64,000 nt of DNA from Saccopteryx bilineata (GCF_036850765.1 NC_089501.1:13430997-13494996), one strand, 5' to 3'; numbered from the stretch's first letter, positions 34,239-45,251 are shown. Notes: generated from the sequence alone by a model not told the origin. Program-made: numbers and translations.

Positions 34239-34386
34239 GGTCGCTGTAATTGGTTCAACCCCATACAAAAAAGTGAAGAGGAAGAAGATGAAGAAGAAGA
34301 AGAAGAAGAGGAAAAGGAAGAAGAGCCTGATTACACAGAACAGGAAGTGGGGCCTCCTCTCTTGACACCAATCTCTGAAGATTTGG
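34239..34386 (+). CDS. RSPH4A: RSPH4A coding exon 4 (residues 548-596, acidic linker)
   Basis: Begins with GRCNWFN after the acceptor ACTCAG and ends one base into a codon (GAT TTG G|GTAATT). The middle is a nearly pure Glu run coded by imperfect GAA/GAG/GAT repeats at about 34276-34325, a coding microsatellite that could vary in length between individuals. The right part, [10 protein letters not shown], is conserved. Immediately downstream the intron is A/T-rich (34390-34530), full of TATATA and TAGTATATA repeats. Confidence 0.95.
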
Positions 34387-34738
34387 GTAATTTTACACAA
34401 ATTATATGTCATATACTATGTATATGTATAGTATTAAATATACATAGTATATATAATGTAGTATATATTTTATATTCTATATATATTCTATGTGTATATG
34501 TACTATTCTATATCTATACACACACACATGCACACTCCACTGTATGGTGGGGAATAATGATTGTAGCTGGCCAAACCACCAACTTTCTCTGACAGAAATT
34601 AAGTACCACACGGGGAGGAAACATAAGTTGGCTGAAGCTCTCACTGAAACGCTGACAGTGATCTTGTTTATCATTCTTGTCTTGCATCATGCAGATCATA
34701 GACAGATGACCACAAACACATGACATTGTTATGTAGTA
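34387..34738 (+). other. RSPH4A: A/T-rich intron 4 segment
   Basis: 34390-34530 is built of TATATA and TAGTATATA units with a short (CA)n. No gene. Confidence 0.8.
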
Positions 34739-35339
34739 CAGTGTGTCCGTAAAGTCATGGTGCACTTTTGACCGGTCACAGGAAAGCAACAAAAGATGAC
34801 AGAAATGTGAAATCTGCACCAAATAAAAGGAAAACCCTCCCAGTTTCTGTAGGATGATGTGGCAACATGTGTGCATGCGCAGATGATGACGTAACACCGT
34901 GTATACAGTGGAGCAGCCCAGGGCCATGCCAGTCGAGATGTGGACCGTACAGAGGAAAGTTCAGTGTGTTCTGTGGCTCGCTAAATTCGAATCCGTGACC
35001 AAAGTGCAACGTGAATATCGGCACGTTTATAACGAAGCGCCACCACATAGGAATAACATTACTCGGTGGGATAAGCAGTTGAAGGAAACCAGCAGTTTGG
35101 TGGAGAAACCCCGTTCTGGTAGGCCATCAGTCAGTCAGTGACGAGTCTGTAGAGGCTATACGGGATAGCTACCTAAGGAGCCCTAAAAAATCTGTGCATG
35201 AGCCCACATTGAACTGCACTGAATAGGTATGAAACTGGGAGAGTTTTCCTTTTATTTGGTGCAGATTTCACATCTCTATCGTCTTTTGTTGCTTTCCTGT
35301 GACCGGTCAAAAGTGCACCATGACTTTATGGACACACTG
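34739..35339 (+). mobile_element. Internally deleted mariner with 109-bp terminal inverted repeats (RSPH4A intron 4)
   Basis: Left repeat 34739-34847 and right repeat 35231-35339 are inverted copies of 109 bp, ungapped, with 5 mismatches by hand count. Both ends are CAGTGTGTCC-like and the element sits between TA dinucleotides (34737-34738, 35340-35341), as for Tc1/mariner. About 380 bases remain inside. Confidence 0.93.
34926..35141 (+). pseudogene. N-terminal helix-turn-helix remnant of the mariner transposase
   Basis: An open frame from ATG 34926 includes WTVQRKVQCVLWLAKFESVT, QREYRHVYNEAPPHRNNITR and EKPRSGRPSVSQ, then TGA. A shifted frame continues with ESVEAIRDSYLRSPKKSVHE. This is the paired-like DNA-binding head of transposases common in arthropod genomes. 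The whole DDE catalytic part is deleted, so it cannot transpose itself. Confidence 0.8.
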
Positions 35340-35521
35340 TATATAATTTCATTGTCCCATAATGTTCATAAAATTTCCTCCTGGTTTAATGTCAAGCTGC
35401 TGTTTTAACTTTTCTTTCTCTGTCAAGCATGTTTTATGATTTATAAAAATAGCCTTTCTGTTAAACAGTATAACCTTGTCTCTTTAGGAGTTAAGCTTTT
35501 GAATTTTTTATTGATTTACAG

Positions 35522-35639
35522 AGATCCAGAATATACCACCATGGACAACACAATTAACTTCAAATCTTGTTCCTCAATATGCTACTGCTGTTCTCAGATC
35601 CAACCTCTGGCCTGGAGCATATGCCTTTTGCAACGGCAA
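35522..35639 (+). CDS. RSPH4A: RSPH4A coding exon 5 (residues 597-635)
   Basis: Starts AGATCCAGAATATACC after the acceptor TTGATTTACAG, completing Glu from G|AG, and reads [16 protein letters not shown], then [19 protein letters not shown]. The SNLWPGA(Y/F)AF block is a strong family signature near the C-terminal end of radial spoke head 4/6 proteins. The exon ends inside a Lys codon (AA|G) before GTAAGT at 35640. Phases agree with exons 4 and 6. Confidence 0.96.
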
Positions 35640-36981
35640 GTAAGTGACGACTTTCAAAGTAATTATTGTGATTATTTAAGTATTGGAAAATGTTATTGGA
35701 ATTTTGAGTTACTGTTGTTTTAATTCATTTTTTAGCAAGATATATCCAAACATCTGTATTATATAGTAAAGCATCAAATTTATTAGAGAAATTTAAACGT
35801 CTGCCGTTTCATCTGAATTATTCAATTAATGAAGCTAAATATAGTTTTTCTTCTATAATTATAAATATATAAATCAGACTTCTAACGGAAGTAATTCTAA
35901 GCAATGTTTAAAATAGTTTAAATCTATTATTTCTGCTGGATATCTTGGTAAAAGATAAATGAAACTATGTATTATTTAGGCTCTAATTTTCAAGAGAATT
36001 AGGATAGAGAGGATACTAAATATCTTTATCCCTCACGTCCTTGTGTCTTATGCTTCCATTTATGACCTAATATCCCAGTGTTAGCTCAGCTGAGCTGAAG
36101 AGAGTTGACCTGCTAAATGTCAGAGTAGCCATCACAGCAATGAGCCAAAAAATGAAAGCAAGAGACATTACAGAGATGGTATAAGCATGAGAAAGCCGAT
36201 TCCCTCACCCACCCCCATTCCACTTTTCCCCATGGAATGGCACTCCACTGGAAGGGCAGGCAGATCACCACAGGCATGGGGGAATCTCACTGATAAGGAA
36301 GTCCCTTGCAGTTTTATGAACCAGGGGCCAGAGGAAGTGGTAGAGAGCTAGGGGAAATCATTGGATACTGAGAGTGAAGAAAAGTGACTTTAAGGTTTTT
36401 CTCTTCATCCCCAACCTCAACAAGGAGGCCTTGGCAGAGGCCCCCAAAGACCTCGCCTGCAGCTCTCAGAGACCTAGGAGTGAAGGCACGTGAGCTAGGA
36501 ATGGAAATATGTAAAGCATGACAGGTCGAGACTGCAGTGCACTGACTGGGCACCAAGTCCAGGTAGAGAGGGCAGCTGTCCCATACGGCATGATGGGGGA
36601 AGCCTTGGAAATCGCCCACGGTTGGGCCTGAAAAACTCAGAGGTCTTTAAAAACATGCCCATTCCTCACCCTGCCAAGCGTTTGCTAGTTTGGAAACTTT
36701 TAAATTATTTCCAACTCTAATGAAGGTAGTAACTTTTTAAATTATTATTTTTTATTCCTGAAAATAAATGATCAAAGGCTATGGTTTGGGTGTGGGGTAT
36801 TTTGACAGGGTCTGGTCTTATGGTTTTCTTGACCAGCTTAAGCAGTTTGGATTATAGAAATGCCTTTGCTAAAAGAATCATTTAGGGATATTTCATTTCT
36901 AATACATTTCATTACAGAAGGTCAATTTTTCTTACTGAAACATTATATAATGATTATCTACATTTCTTTTTTAACTTATAG
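35640..36981 (+). other. RSPH4A: RSPH4A intron 5, no gene seen
   Basis: 36180-36680 is richer in G+C and looks unlike the A/T-rich sides. It may be an old repeat, but I could not assign it. Confidence 0.5.
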
Positions 36982-37216
36982 AAAGTTTGAAAACCTCTAC
37001 ATAGGTTGGGGTCATAAATATAGTCCAGACAGCTATACACCCCCAGTCCCACCACCAGTTTGTCAAGAATACCCCGGCAGACCAGAAATCACAGAAGTGG
37101 ATGACCCTAGTGTGGAGGAGGAGCGGGCTTTCCAGGCTGCCCAGGAAGCAGCTGCACTGCAAGCCCAGGAAAGTGAAGAAACTGATGAAGATGAGGATGA
37201 CGATGTTGATGACTAA
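36982..37216 (+). CDS. RSPH4A: RSPH4A terminal coding exon 6 with stop
   Basis: Begins after TAACTTATAG and reads [20 protein letters not shown], then [11 protein letters not shown], the signature C-terminal motif of the family, followed by an acidic tail ([13 protein letters not shown]) and TAA at 37214-37216. The whole model totals 2,142 nt (713 residues plus stop), against about 716 residues in human. The stop codon overlaps an AATAAA hexamer at 37215-37220, so the shortest 3' UTR could be only a few tens of bases. Confidence 0.96.
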
Positions 37217-37220
37217 TAAA
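37215..37220 (+). terminator. RSPH4A: Candidate poly(A) signal overlapping the RSPH4A stop codon
   Basis: AATAAA formed by the last two bases of the TAA stop and the next four. A second AATAAA lies at 38142-38147, so either a very short or a roughly 0.9-kb 3' UTR is possible. Use of either site is inferred only. Confidence 0.4.
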
Positions 37221-38623
37221 AATTGGGTGCTTGCTTCAGCTTATGAGACTGATACATATTCCTTGTGGGGCTCTAACTACATGATATATATAAAATTGGC
37301 AATTATTCATGTGCAAAATGTCATTCCCTGAAAATATCAAATTTGGAATTTCATATTTGAAACTATTAATATGTGCTTACAGAAAGATGCTCAATGGATT
37401 CTCCCAAGGTTAAATGACATGTTCTACATCACTGTTCTGATAGCAACAACGAAAGAAATATGTACTTCTGTATTTTTTTTTCAAGTCTCAGGTTTAATTT
37501 CTAATATGGCAAACATGAGAATATATAACACACAAAAGCTTCCTAGAGACTTCAACTACTTCTTGAGTGTCAAGGGGTATTGAGGCCAAAAATATTGATG
37601 AAAAGAGACATTACAATTCCATCATCTGCTGAAAGACCTTGGAAACACTCAAACTCTTAAACTTGTTACCATCTGAAGAACTTGCTCATGTCTTCTTTCC
37701 TCCTATAGAAATTGGTTTGCTCTGACTGGGGCAAAATGGTTTGCAGAGATGTGGCTAACTGGGATATCCAGAGACTTCAGACTAATACTGTATCTTCTGC
37801 CACTGCTTCTCTAAAACTTTATTTCCATTCACTAGAAAAGTATTTTTAAGTCCTGTATGTGCCAGGCACCCACTGGCACTTGCAGATCACTGATTGACAA
37901 ACATTGCTCATCAAATACTTAGAAGATGCATTTATCTATTTTGAGCAGTTCAGGAAGCACTAAGAGGTGGGGAACTAAAGGCAGAAAGATTCTAGGCAGT
38001 ACCAACTGTATTTTGAAGAACCTTAGGCTAAAAAAGTAGAATTTTGAGCCCAGAATTTAAGCCCAGAGAGGTAAACAGGGCCCAGACTGTGTGGGATGTC
38101 TGCCTTTTATCTGTGAACAAGGAAGAGACAGTCACATTTGTAATAAACATTTTGGCCTCACTCTAGAGGATGGACTGACAAGATTGACAGGGAGACCAGT
38201 TAGCTGGTTATCACGTGATCTTGGTAAGAGATAATGATGGAAATAAAAAAAAGATACCTGTGTGGGGATGCAAAGTAGAAACCTGGTTACTAGTCTGCAG
38301 GACAAAATATTAGAAAGGATGGTTTCCAGGCTTTTCCAATTGGCAATATTCTTGGAATGGAATTTTCAGTATTTGATGGTTAATATTTATAAAACTTCAT
38401 TTAAGTACATTCTTGTTCATTTCTCATGGTATAAGTAGACATTGGTTGCTTTTCTTTTTTGTTGTTTAATATCCATTTTCTCATCTATCCTGATTTCCTT
38501 TTGAGAAACTGCCTCTGTCCATGATCTACATCATAGCAAGCAGACGTGTCCTCTCTGGAATCTGAAATGTGAGCAGAAGCATTCTGCCTCGGCCCCTAAC
38601 CTGATTCCTGCGATCAATTAGAC
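37217..38623. other. Convergent intergenic region / RSPH4A 3' flank
   Basis: Between RSPH4A and ZUP1. No coding frame recognised. An AATAAA at 38142 might end a longer RSPH4A transcript. Confidence 0.6.
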
Positions 38624-38973
38624 CAGGGGTAGTCAACCTTTTTATACCTACCACCCACTCTTGTATCTCTGTTAGTACTACAATTTTCTAACCGCCCACT
38701 GGTTCCACAGTAATGGTGATTTATAAAGTAGGAAAGTAACTTCACTTTATAAAATTTATAAACCAGAGTTACAGCAAGTTAAAGCATATAATAATAATTA
38801 CTTACCAACTACTTTATGTCGGATTTTCGCTGTTTGGCAGAATAAATCTTTATAAAACAACTTACTGTAGTTAAATCTGTCTTTTTATTTGTACTTTGGT
38901 TGCTCCGCTACCGCCCACCATGAAAGCTGGAATGCCCACTAGTGGGCGGTAGGGACCAGGTTGACTGCCACTG
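38624..38973. mobile_element. hAT MITE (350 bp)
   Basis: CAGGGGTAGTCAACC at the left and GGTTGACTGCCACTG at the right. Inside, CTACCGCCCACCATGAAAGC and the inverted GTGGGCGGTAG. 8-bp flanks AATTAGAC (38616-38623) and AGTTAGAC (38974-38981) match at 7 of 8 positions. Confidence 0.9.
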
Positions 38974-39676
38974 AGTTAGACCACAGTGCAGCCTCTGGGG
39001 TTGCCTTGGTTCCAGCACAGTGCCCTAGGAACCTTTGGATCCTGTGAGATTCTCTTTCACTGAATTCCCTTCAGCTTAAATTGCCAGGGTAGGGTTCTTT
39101 CTCGCAACCTTACACAGCACACCCAACACGAATCTGAAAGTTTCTTTCTTCCAGGACACATTAAATACAGGACTCTAAACCGCAACTGTATAGGTAAGAG
39201 TGAATATTTAAAAATGCAAGTATGTCTTTTCAGAGGTAAACCTGTTAAACGTTAAGGTTATTTCTAAGTGGCGAGGAGGGAACTTCATGGCATATGTTCT
39301 ACCAGAAGAAAGCAGGTTTTATTGGTAAGAATTTGGAAGTGAGACAGTGTGCGTTCACACCCTGGATTATGGTAATTTCCAGGCAATTTGGTCATCTTGC
39401 AGAGCTTCGTCTTCCTCACATAGCTAATAACAGGAGCGGTCTCACAGAACCATTTTGAAGATACTAATTAATACAAGGAAAAGACTAAGAATACCTGACA
39501 CGAGGACCTAATAAATATTACATATGACTATCATACAAAACCAGTTTCTGGAACATGGATTAGAAAAGAAATACAAAACCCACAATACAAACAATTTTTT
39601 TTGAAATAATTCCTAAACAACAAATTACTGAAGATATGATGTAGACATTTTAGATGCTAAAAGTTGAGTCTTTAGT
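38974..39676. other. Intergenic, no gene seen
   Basis: Lies past the ZUP1 poly(A) signal on the minus strand; no recognised content. Confidence 0.5.
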
Positions 39677-39682
39677 TTTATT
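39677..39682 (-). terminator. ZUP1: Candidate ZUP1 poly(A) signal
   Basis: AATAAA on the minus strand about 100 bases past the ZUP1 stop. It is the first such hexamer after the stop; usage is inferred. Confidence 0.45.
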
Positions 39683-39751
39683 AAGTTGTAAAAAGATTAA
39701 TATTGAAAATTTAAAAATAAAATCCCACAATCATTGAAATGCCTAATTCTT

Positions 39752-39807
39752 CAAGGAAACTTTGAAATGCTTAATTCTTCAAGGGATTTTCTCAGCTGTA
39801 AAGACTT
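39752..39807. repeat. 28-bp tandem duplication across the ZUP1 stop codon
   Basis: TGAAATGCYTAATTCTTCAAGG occurs twice at a 28-base period (starting near 39734 and 39762). The second copy contains the stop (complement TGA at 39779-39781) and the first is in the 3' UTR. Confidence 0.75.
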
Positions 39808-39826
39808 GAGATGCTTGTCTCCTAGC
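39779..39826 (-). CDS. ZUP1: ZUP1 last coding exon (C-terminal 15 residues and stop)
   Basis: On the - strand, after acceptor TTTCAAG, reads ARRQASQVFTAEKIP then TGA (complement of 39779-39781). This matches the C-terminus of human ZUP1 as I recall it, and the phase (0) agrees with the donor of the preceding exon 5.2 kb away. It is too short to find by ORF length. A 28-base tandem duplication straddles the stop. A minus-strand AATAAA lies at 39677-39682, about 100 bases beyond the stop. Confidence 0.9.
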   Translation of the reverse strand, partial: ARRQASQVFTAEKIP

Positions 39827-40070
39827 CTTGAAAAAAATTTTAAAAAAGATTGTTAATTGTAAACAACACAATTAATTACAATACATACTACCATTCCAAT
39901 ATTAAAATATAAAATATGGGAATTTTTCCAAGATGAAAATTTCTTAAATAAAATTATAATTTTGAATTTAAGAAATTAAACATTTCAGAATATAAGCAAT
40001 AAAAAAATTTCATATATAGACAAACTGAAAGAAGTAAAGAGAAAATGTCACTTTTAAAAATGAAATAATG

Positions 40071-40471
40071 GGCCCTGGCCGGTTGGCTCAGCGGTAGAGC
40101 GTCGGCCTAGCGTGCGGAGGACCCGGGTTCGATTCCCGGCCAGGGCACACAGGAGAAGCGCCCATTTGCTTCTCCACCCCTCCGCCGCGCCTTCCTCTCT
40201 GTCTCTCTCTTCCCCACCCGCAGCTAAGGCTCCATTGGAGCAAAGATGGCCCGGGCACTGGGGATGGCTCTGTGGCCTCTGCCCCAGGCGCTAGAGTGGC
40301 TCTGGTCGCAACATGGCGACGCCCAGGATGGGCCGAGCATCGCCCCCTGGTGGGCAGAGCATCGCCCCATGGTGGGCGTGCCGGGTGGATCCCGGTCGGG
40401 CGCATGTGGGAGTCTGTCTGACTGTCTCTCCCTGTTTCCAGCTTCAGAAAAGAAAATGTAAAAAAAAAAAA
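40071..40471 (+). repeat. Type-A SINE, full length
   Basis: GGCCCTGGCCGGTTGGCTCA head, exact B box GGTTCGATTCC, complete tail. AAAAATGAAATAATG is repeated exactly at 40056-40070 and 40472-40486. Confidence 0.97.
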
Positions 40472-40611
40472 AAAAATGAAATAATGAGGACCTTCTGGTC
40501 AAGATGGTGGTGTAGGTAAATATGGTAAAATAAAGAAATGGGCTATGAAGAAAGAACCTTTAAGAAAATTATCTTATGCATTATGGCCTTAAAAACACTA
40601 CTTTAATTAAT

Positions 40612-40931
40612 TAATCTAGCAAGAGTGACAGACAGAGAAAGGGACAGATAGGGACGGTCAGACAGGAAGGGAGAGAGATGAGAAGTGTCAATTCTTCGTT
40701 GCAGCATCTTAGGTATTCATTGATTACTTTCTCTTAGATGCCTTGATGGGGGGGGGCACTCCAGCTGAGCCCATGACCCCTTGCTCAAGCCAGCGACCAT
40801 GGGATCATGTCTGTGATCCCATCCTCAAGCCTGAGACCCCATGCTCAAGCCGGCCACCTTGGGGTTTCAAACCTGGGTCCTCAGCATCCCAGGTTGATGC
40901 TGTATCTATTGCACCACCGCCTGGTTAGGCT
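40612..40931 (-). repeat. Type-C SINE
   Basis: Minus copy with GACAGAGAAAGGGACAGATA at the left and CACCACCGCCTGGTTAGGC at the right. Confidence 0.88.
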
Positions 40932-41629
40932 AAATAAATTTGTATTTATTATTTGATTAAATTTTACTAAGAAAGATTTTTTAAATAAGTGCTCCAACAT
41001 CCAGAACAGAATTTGGAATAGATTCTCAAAATATTTATGGTGGGAATGTCTCATGTTAATTATAAGATAGTTGCCAGGGAAAAATATTAAAAAACAAAAT
41101 GATTTTCCTACTTGAGTAACAGCCACACAATTAAAACAGTATAATTAATTTAAGTCCAAATATGAAGAACAAAACATAAAATGCTGTTATAAATGTCTAT
41201 ATATTAAGATACTTTAAAATACCAACTTTGTTTTGAAATTCCTACAATTAAAATTGTCATTATCACTAAGGAGAAAAAGGACATATTAAAAATAAGCTTT
41301 AAAAACACACAAAAGTAAAATCATTATTTTGTCTTTATTTAAGGCTGCTGATTTCTATCTGAAGATAGGCAGATAAATCAGTATGACAATATTTGCTGAA
41401 CCCCTACAATGTAGAAAGCATTGTTAAAAAGGACAGAATAACTGTAAGACAGATGGTAAAAAAAAAAAAAAAGGCTTTAAAACAATATGTAAAAGCAATA
41501 TTAAATTGATATTTTTTATTTTTCAAAATATATTATCTTTTCAACATTAAAAGTGAAACTGTTCACACAAAAGCTGAGCAAGCATAATGAAACTATGCGA
41601 CTTTGTATCATCACAGAAGTAGTGATATA

Positions 41630-41800
41630 GGGCAAGGCACTGTTTGTAAATTGCCTGAATTAGAATCCTTACTGTTATTTGGTAGCTGTGTGACTTGAGG
41701 AATATAACAGTTTATCTGACTATAGGCACCCTCATCTGTAAAATGAGAACAGTGGGTATTTTATAGGGCCATTTCGTAGATTAAATTAGTTAACCCTTTG
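41630..41800 (+). repeat. MIR
   Basis: GAATTAGAATCCTTACTG, TAGCTGTGTGACTTGAGG and CTCATCTGTAAAATGAGAAC follow the MIR order. Confidence 0.85.
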
Positions 41801-42109
41801 AGTAGTGAGTTTTTTCATGCTCACTGAACCTTGGGAGTGAGGTTTTTTTTTCAAAAAATGAAATTAGTTCCAGTTACAATTTTATTAACTTAAAATCATG
41901 TTTATTTGATAACCAATTTTTGCAAACAAGAAGAACATATATTTGCCTTTTTTTAATGTTGCCTTACACATTTTTAAAATAAATCCATCATACTCTTGGA
42001 TGGTCAGGAGGCACAAGGACGTACAAGAACGTTCGTATGTTAATATATATTGTATGTGAAGTGTTTAGGATAGCACCTAGTAGAAAGCAAGCATTATCCA
42101 AATGTTACC

Positions 42110-42348
42110 TTTTTTTTAAGTGAGAGGTTGGGAGGCAGAAAGACTTCTGCATGCGCCCTGACCAGGATTCACCCCACAAGCCCTCTACTGGGCAATGCTC
42201 CTGCTCCGTTGCTTGGCAACCAAGGTATTTTAGTTTTTTGGCCTGAGGCGAGGCCATAAAGCCATCCTCAGCACCCAGGGTAAACTTGCTCGAACCATTC
42301 AAGCCATGGCTGCAGGAGAGGAAGAGAGAGAAAGAGAGAGAGAGAAAA

Positions 42349-42393
<45 letters not shown>

Positions 42394-42523
42394 GACAGAG
42401 AAGAGAGGAGGGAGAGGGGTGGAGAAGCAGATGGTTGCTCCTCCTGTGTGCCCTGACAGGAAATTGAACCCGGGACTTTGACATGCCCGGCCAATGCTCT
42501 ACTGCTGAGCCACTGGCCAGGGC
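42110..42523 (-). repeat. Type-A SINE, diverged, with (GA)n block
   Basis: Minus copy. GA-rich expansion at 42320-42410. Flanks CCAAATGTTAC and CCAAATATTAC. Confidence 0.88.
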
Positions 42524-42546
42524 CCCAAATATTACTTTTATTAATA

Positions 42547-42640
42547 CAGTACGTCCTCACTTAACATCATCAATGAATTCTGTGACTTTAAGTGAAATGA
42601 TGTATAACGAAACCAATTTTACCCTAGGCAAAGTGATATA
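42547..42640. repeat. Tigger-type DNA transposon fragment
   Basis: CAGTACGTCCTCACTTAACA, GACTTTAAGTGAAATGATG and ATAACGAAACCAATTTTACC match the end of a TcMar-Tigger non-autonomous element as I know it from mammals. Confidence 0.7.
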
Positions 42641-42671
42641 AACAACAATGAAATCTCTACCATGAATTTTA

Positions 42672-43278
42672 TAGTAAAATAACATTGAACAAAATAATGT
42701 AGGGGAGGGGCACAAAGAAAACTAGATAGAGGGTGACGGAGGACAATCTGACTTTGGGTGATAGGTATGCAGCATAATTGAATGACAAGATAACCTGGAC
42801 ATGTTTTCTTTGAACATATGTACCCTGATTTATTTTTTTTATTTTTATTTTTTTTGTATTTTTCCAAAGTTGGAAACAGGGAGGCAGTCAGACAGACTCC
42901 TGCATGCGCCTGACCATGATCCACCTGGCATGCCCACCAGGGGGCGATGCTCTGCTCATCTGGGGCGTCGTTCTGCCACAATCAGAGCCATTCTAGCACC
43001 TGAGGCAGAGGCCACAGAGCCATCCTCAGCGCCCAGGCAAAGGTTGCTCCAATGGAGCCTTGGCTGAAGGAAGGGAAGAGAGAGAGAGAGAGGGAGGAGA
43101 GGGGGAGGGATGGAGAAGCAGATGGGCGCTTCTTCTGTGTGCCCTGGCCGGGAATTGAACCCAGGACTCCTGCCCGCCCAGGCTGATGCTCTACCACTGA
43201 GCCAACCGGCTAGGGCTGTACCCTGATTTATTGATGTCACCCTATTAAAATTAATAAAAATTTATGTATTAAAAAAAA
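42672..43278 (+). repeat. L1 3' end split by a type-A SINE
   Basis: GGGTGACGGAGGACAATCTG, TTTGGGTGATAGGTATGC, then ATTGATGTCACCCTATTAAA after the SINE; A-rich tail at 43265. Same 3' UTR family as at 2551. Confidence 0.75.
42835..43216 (-). repeat. Type-A SINE in L1 3' end
   Basis: Minus copy with exact 16-bp duplication TGTACCCTGATTTATT at 42819-42834 and 43217-43232. Confidence 0.97.
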
Positions 43279-43421
43279 TGATGTTATCCAAGGAACTGCT
43301 ATATTACAATTATAATCATATTATAATTATTATCCCTTCTCAATCTAGCAGCATTGTATATTGTCAGTGATTCTGATCTTATGGTTCAAGATACAGCTAT
43401 TCTCTATGACTAAAGAAAAGA

Positions 43422-43632
43422 GCCTGACTTGTGGTGGCACAGTGGATAAAGCATTGACCTGGGAATGCTGAGGTCGCCGGTTCAAAACCCTGGGTTTGCC
43501 TGGTCAAGGCACATATGGGGAGTTGATGCTTCCTGCTCCTCCCCCCTTTCTCTCTCTGTCTCTCTCCTCTCTTTCTCTCTCCCTCTCTCTCTCCTTTCTA
43601 AAATGAATAAATTTAAAAAAAAATTAAAAAAA
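43422..43632 (+). repeat. Type-B SINE
   Basis: GCCTGACTTGTGGTGGCACA head, ATGAATAAATTTAAAA tail. Confidence 0.93.
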
Positions 43633-44604
43633 AAAAGAAAAGAAGGAATAGTAACATTTGTACATTTTTATTATTCTAACACTACCAAGGTCTCAGTTTC
43701 CAAACCAGAAAGACAGTAGCTAGCTAAAGTGTTCAGCTAGACTCCAGGATAATATTTAACCCCATCTATGCTCTCAATACTTATCTATGCACTGGTGAAC
43801 AAGTATCTTGGTATTATATAATAATCAAAATTAACCTATAACTTTATTTAGCCAAATTAATAATAGAGTAAAAAAAATAAATGTAAAACAGTCCTTGCCT
43901 TTACACTCCACATTGTGAGGCTAAAAAGATTATTACCCTAGCTCTAGCTCTCATTTCAAACAATTTTAGTCCTCTCCCTTATAATTCTATTATTCTCCAT
44001 AAAATCTTCCCCGTTAGTCCTCTGTCTCTTCTCTCTTTAGAGGGAAACAAATTGATGTGAAATACTCCGGTGGTGACATTTTTTCCCTTAAAATTCTGAG
44101 AACTATGTATTTTCTAGGTTTATACCACATAGCTTTTTTATACCAAGTGGAGGGTTTGAATTCCTAAACTCATCACTTAACTGCAAGAGATAAAGAGGTA
44201 ATTGTACTGAAGTTAAAGTCTAGAACTGTGTACATCCAAGAAGCCCAAGTGCATGACAAAAAGCCTTGGAAATCATGAATCACATACAACAAGCAATTCT
44301 AAGATCAGCACAAATTAGACTTCCTTGATTAATTAGGTTTTCTTATCATAAACGTTATATATGTTGGCATTTTTCATCATTCACCTGACATTAAAAATTA
44401 AATTACTTATTATATTAAGTATTTTTATGAAGCTCTGAGTATAGTATTTAAAAGTAATTAGATAGCATTTGAAATTTAAAGATGTCTCCTCCAGGGATTA
44501 AATGACATCAAAACAAAATATCTTTGCTGACTGAATGATAAAGAATAAGGTGTTAAAAGTAACAAAGGGATAATATTGACTTTAACTAAAAATTTTAAAC
44601 TCTG

Positions 44605-44967
44605 GCCTGACCAGGCGTGGAACAATGGATAGAGCATTGGAATGGGACACAGAGGACCCAGGTTCGAAAACCTGAGGTTGCTGGCTTGAGTGTGAGATCA
44701 CAGACATGACCTCATGGTCACTGGCTTGAGCCCAAAAGGTTGCTGGCTTGAACCTCAAGGTCTCTGGCTTAAGCCCAAGGTCACTGGCTTGAGCAAGGGG
44801 TCACTAGCTCTGCTGTAGCCCCCCGGTCAAGGCACATATTAGAAAGCAATCAATGAACCACTAAGGAGCTGCATCGAAGAATTGATGCTTTTCATCTCTC
44901 TTACTTCCTGTCTGTCTGCCACTATCTGTCCTTCTGTTTCTGTCAAAAAAACCAAATAAATAAAATA
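44605..44967 (+). repeat. Type-C SINE, longer internal repeat
   Basis: GCCTGACCAGGCGTGGAACA head. The core CACTGGCTTGAGCCCAA is repeated four times. Target duplication AAAAYTTTAAACTCTG at 44589-44604 and 44968-44983. Confidence 0.93.
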
Positions 44968-45030
44968 AAAACTTTAAACTCTGAAGTTCAACTTGTTTAA
45001 GCTACACATAATAAATATTTAGATACTTAC

Positions 45031-45251
45031 GATTTTCTCCTCTGCAGTGAGGACACCCTCTACGGCCACTATCTGGTATTGTTTATGCTTTAAATTCCCC
45101 ACAAATTTCCGAAGTTGCTTGAGGTTGCTAGCCTCCACATCTTGTGTTAATAGTTTCTGCATTTCTCGAGAAGGACATCCAGGATCAAATATTAGTAAAC
45201 ATAATGTTCGGTTTTTTCTCTCTTCAATTCCAACAACTGTTCGACTGTGAC
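45031..45251 (-). CDS. ZUP1: ZUP1 penultimate coding exon (catalytic His and Asp)
   Basis: Reads, after completing a split Gly, HSRTVVGIEERKNRTLCLLIFDPG and on to YQIVAVEGVLTAEEKI, ending in phase 0 before GTAAGT. It carries the catalytic His (GHSRTVVGIE, human His491) and Asp (IFDPG, human Asp512) of the UfSP-like papain-fold peptidase. ZUP1 cleaves long K63-linked ubiquitin chains rather than UFM1, in spite of its family name, and acts mainly in the nucleus in the DNA-damage response. Both residues are intact, so the enzyme should be active. Confidence 0.97.

Larger units (their letters stand above)
39827..45030 (-). other. ZUP1: ZUP1 last intron
   Basis: 5.2 kb holding type-A SINEs (40071, 42110, 42835), type-C SINEs (40612, 44605), a type-B SINE (43422), a MIR (about 41630-41800), a Tigger-type fragment and an L1 3' end. 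The parts 40932-42097 and 43633-44588 show no gene. Confidence 0.8.

Noticed and set aside
36314..36619. 101-codon minus-strand frame in RSPH4A intron 5
   Set aside because: No recognisable domain and low complexity at the C-terminal end; likely chance in a GC-richer patch.
40075..40150. tRNA gene call from A and B boxes
   Set aside because: The tRNA-like segment is the head of a type-A SINE with SINE body, A-tail and target duplication; there is no mature tRNA structure or terminator of its own.
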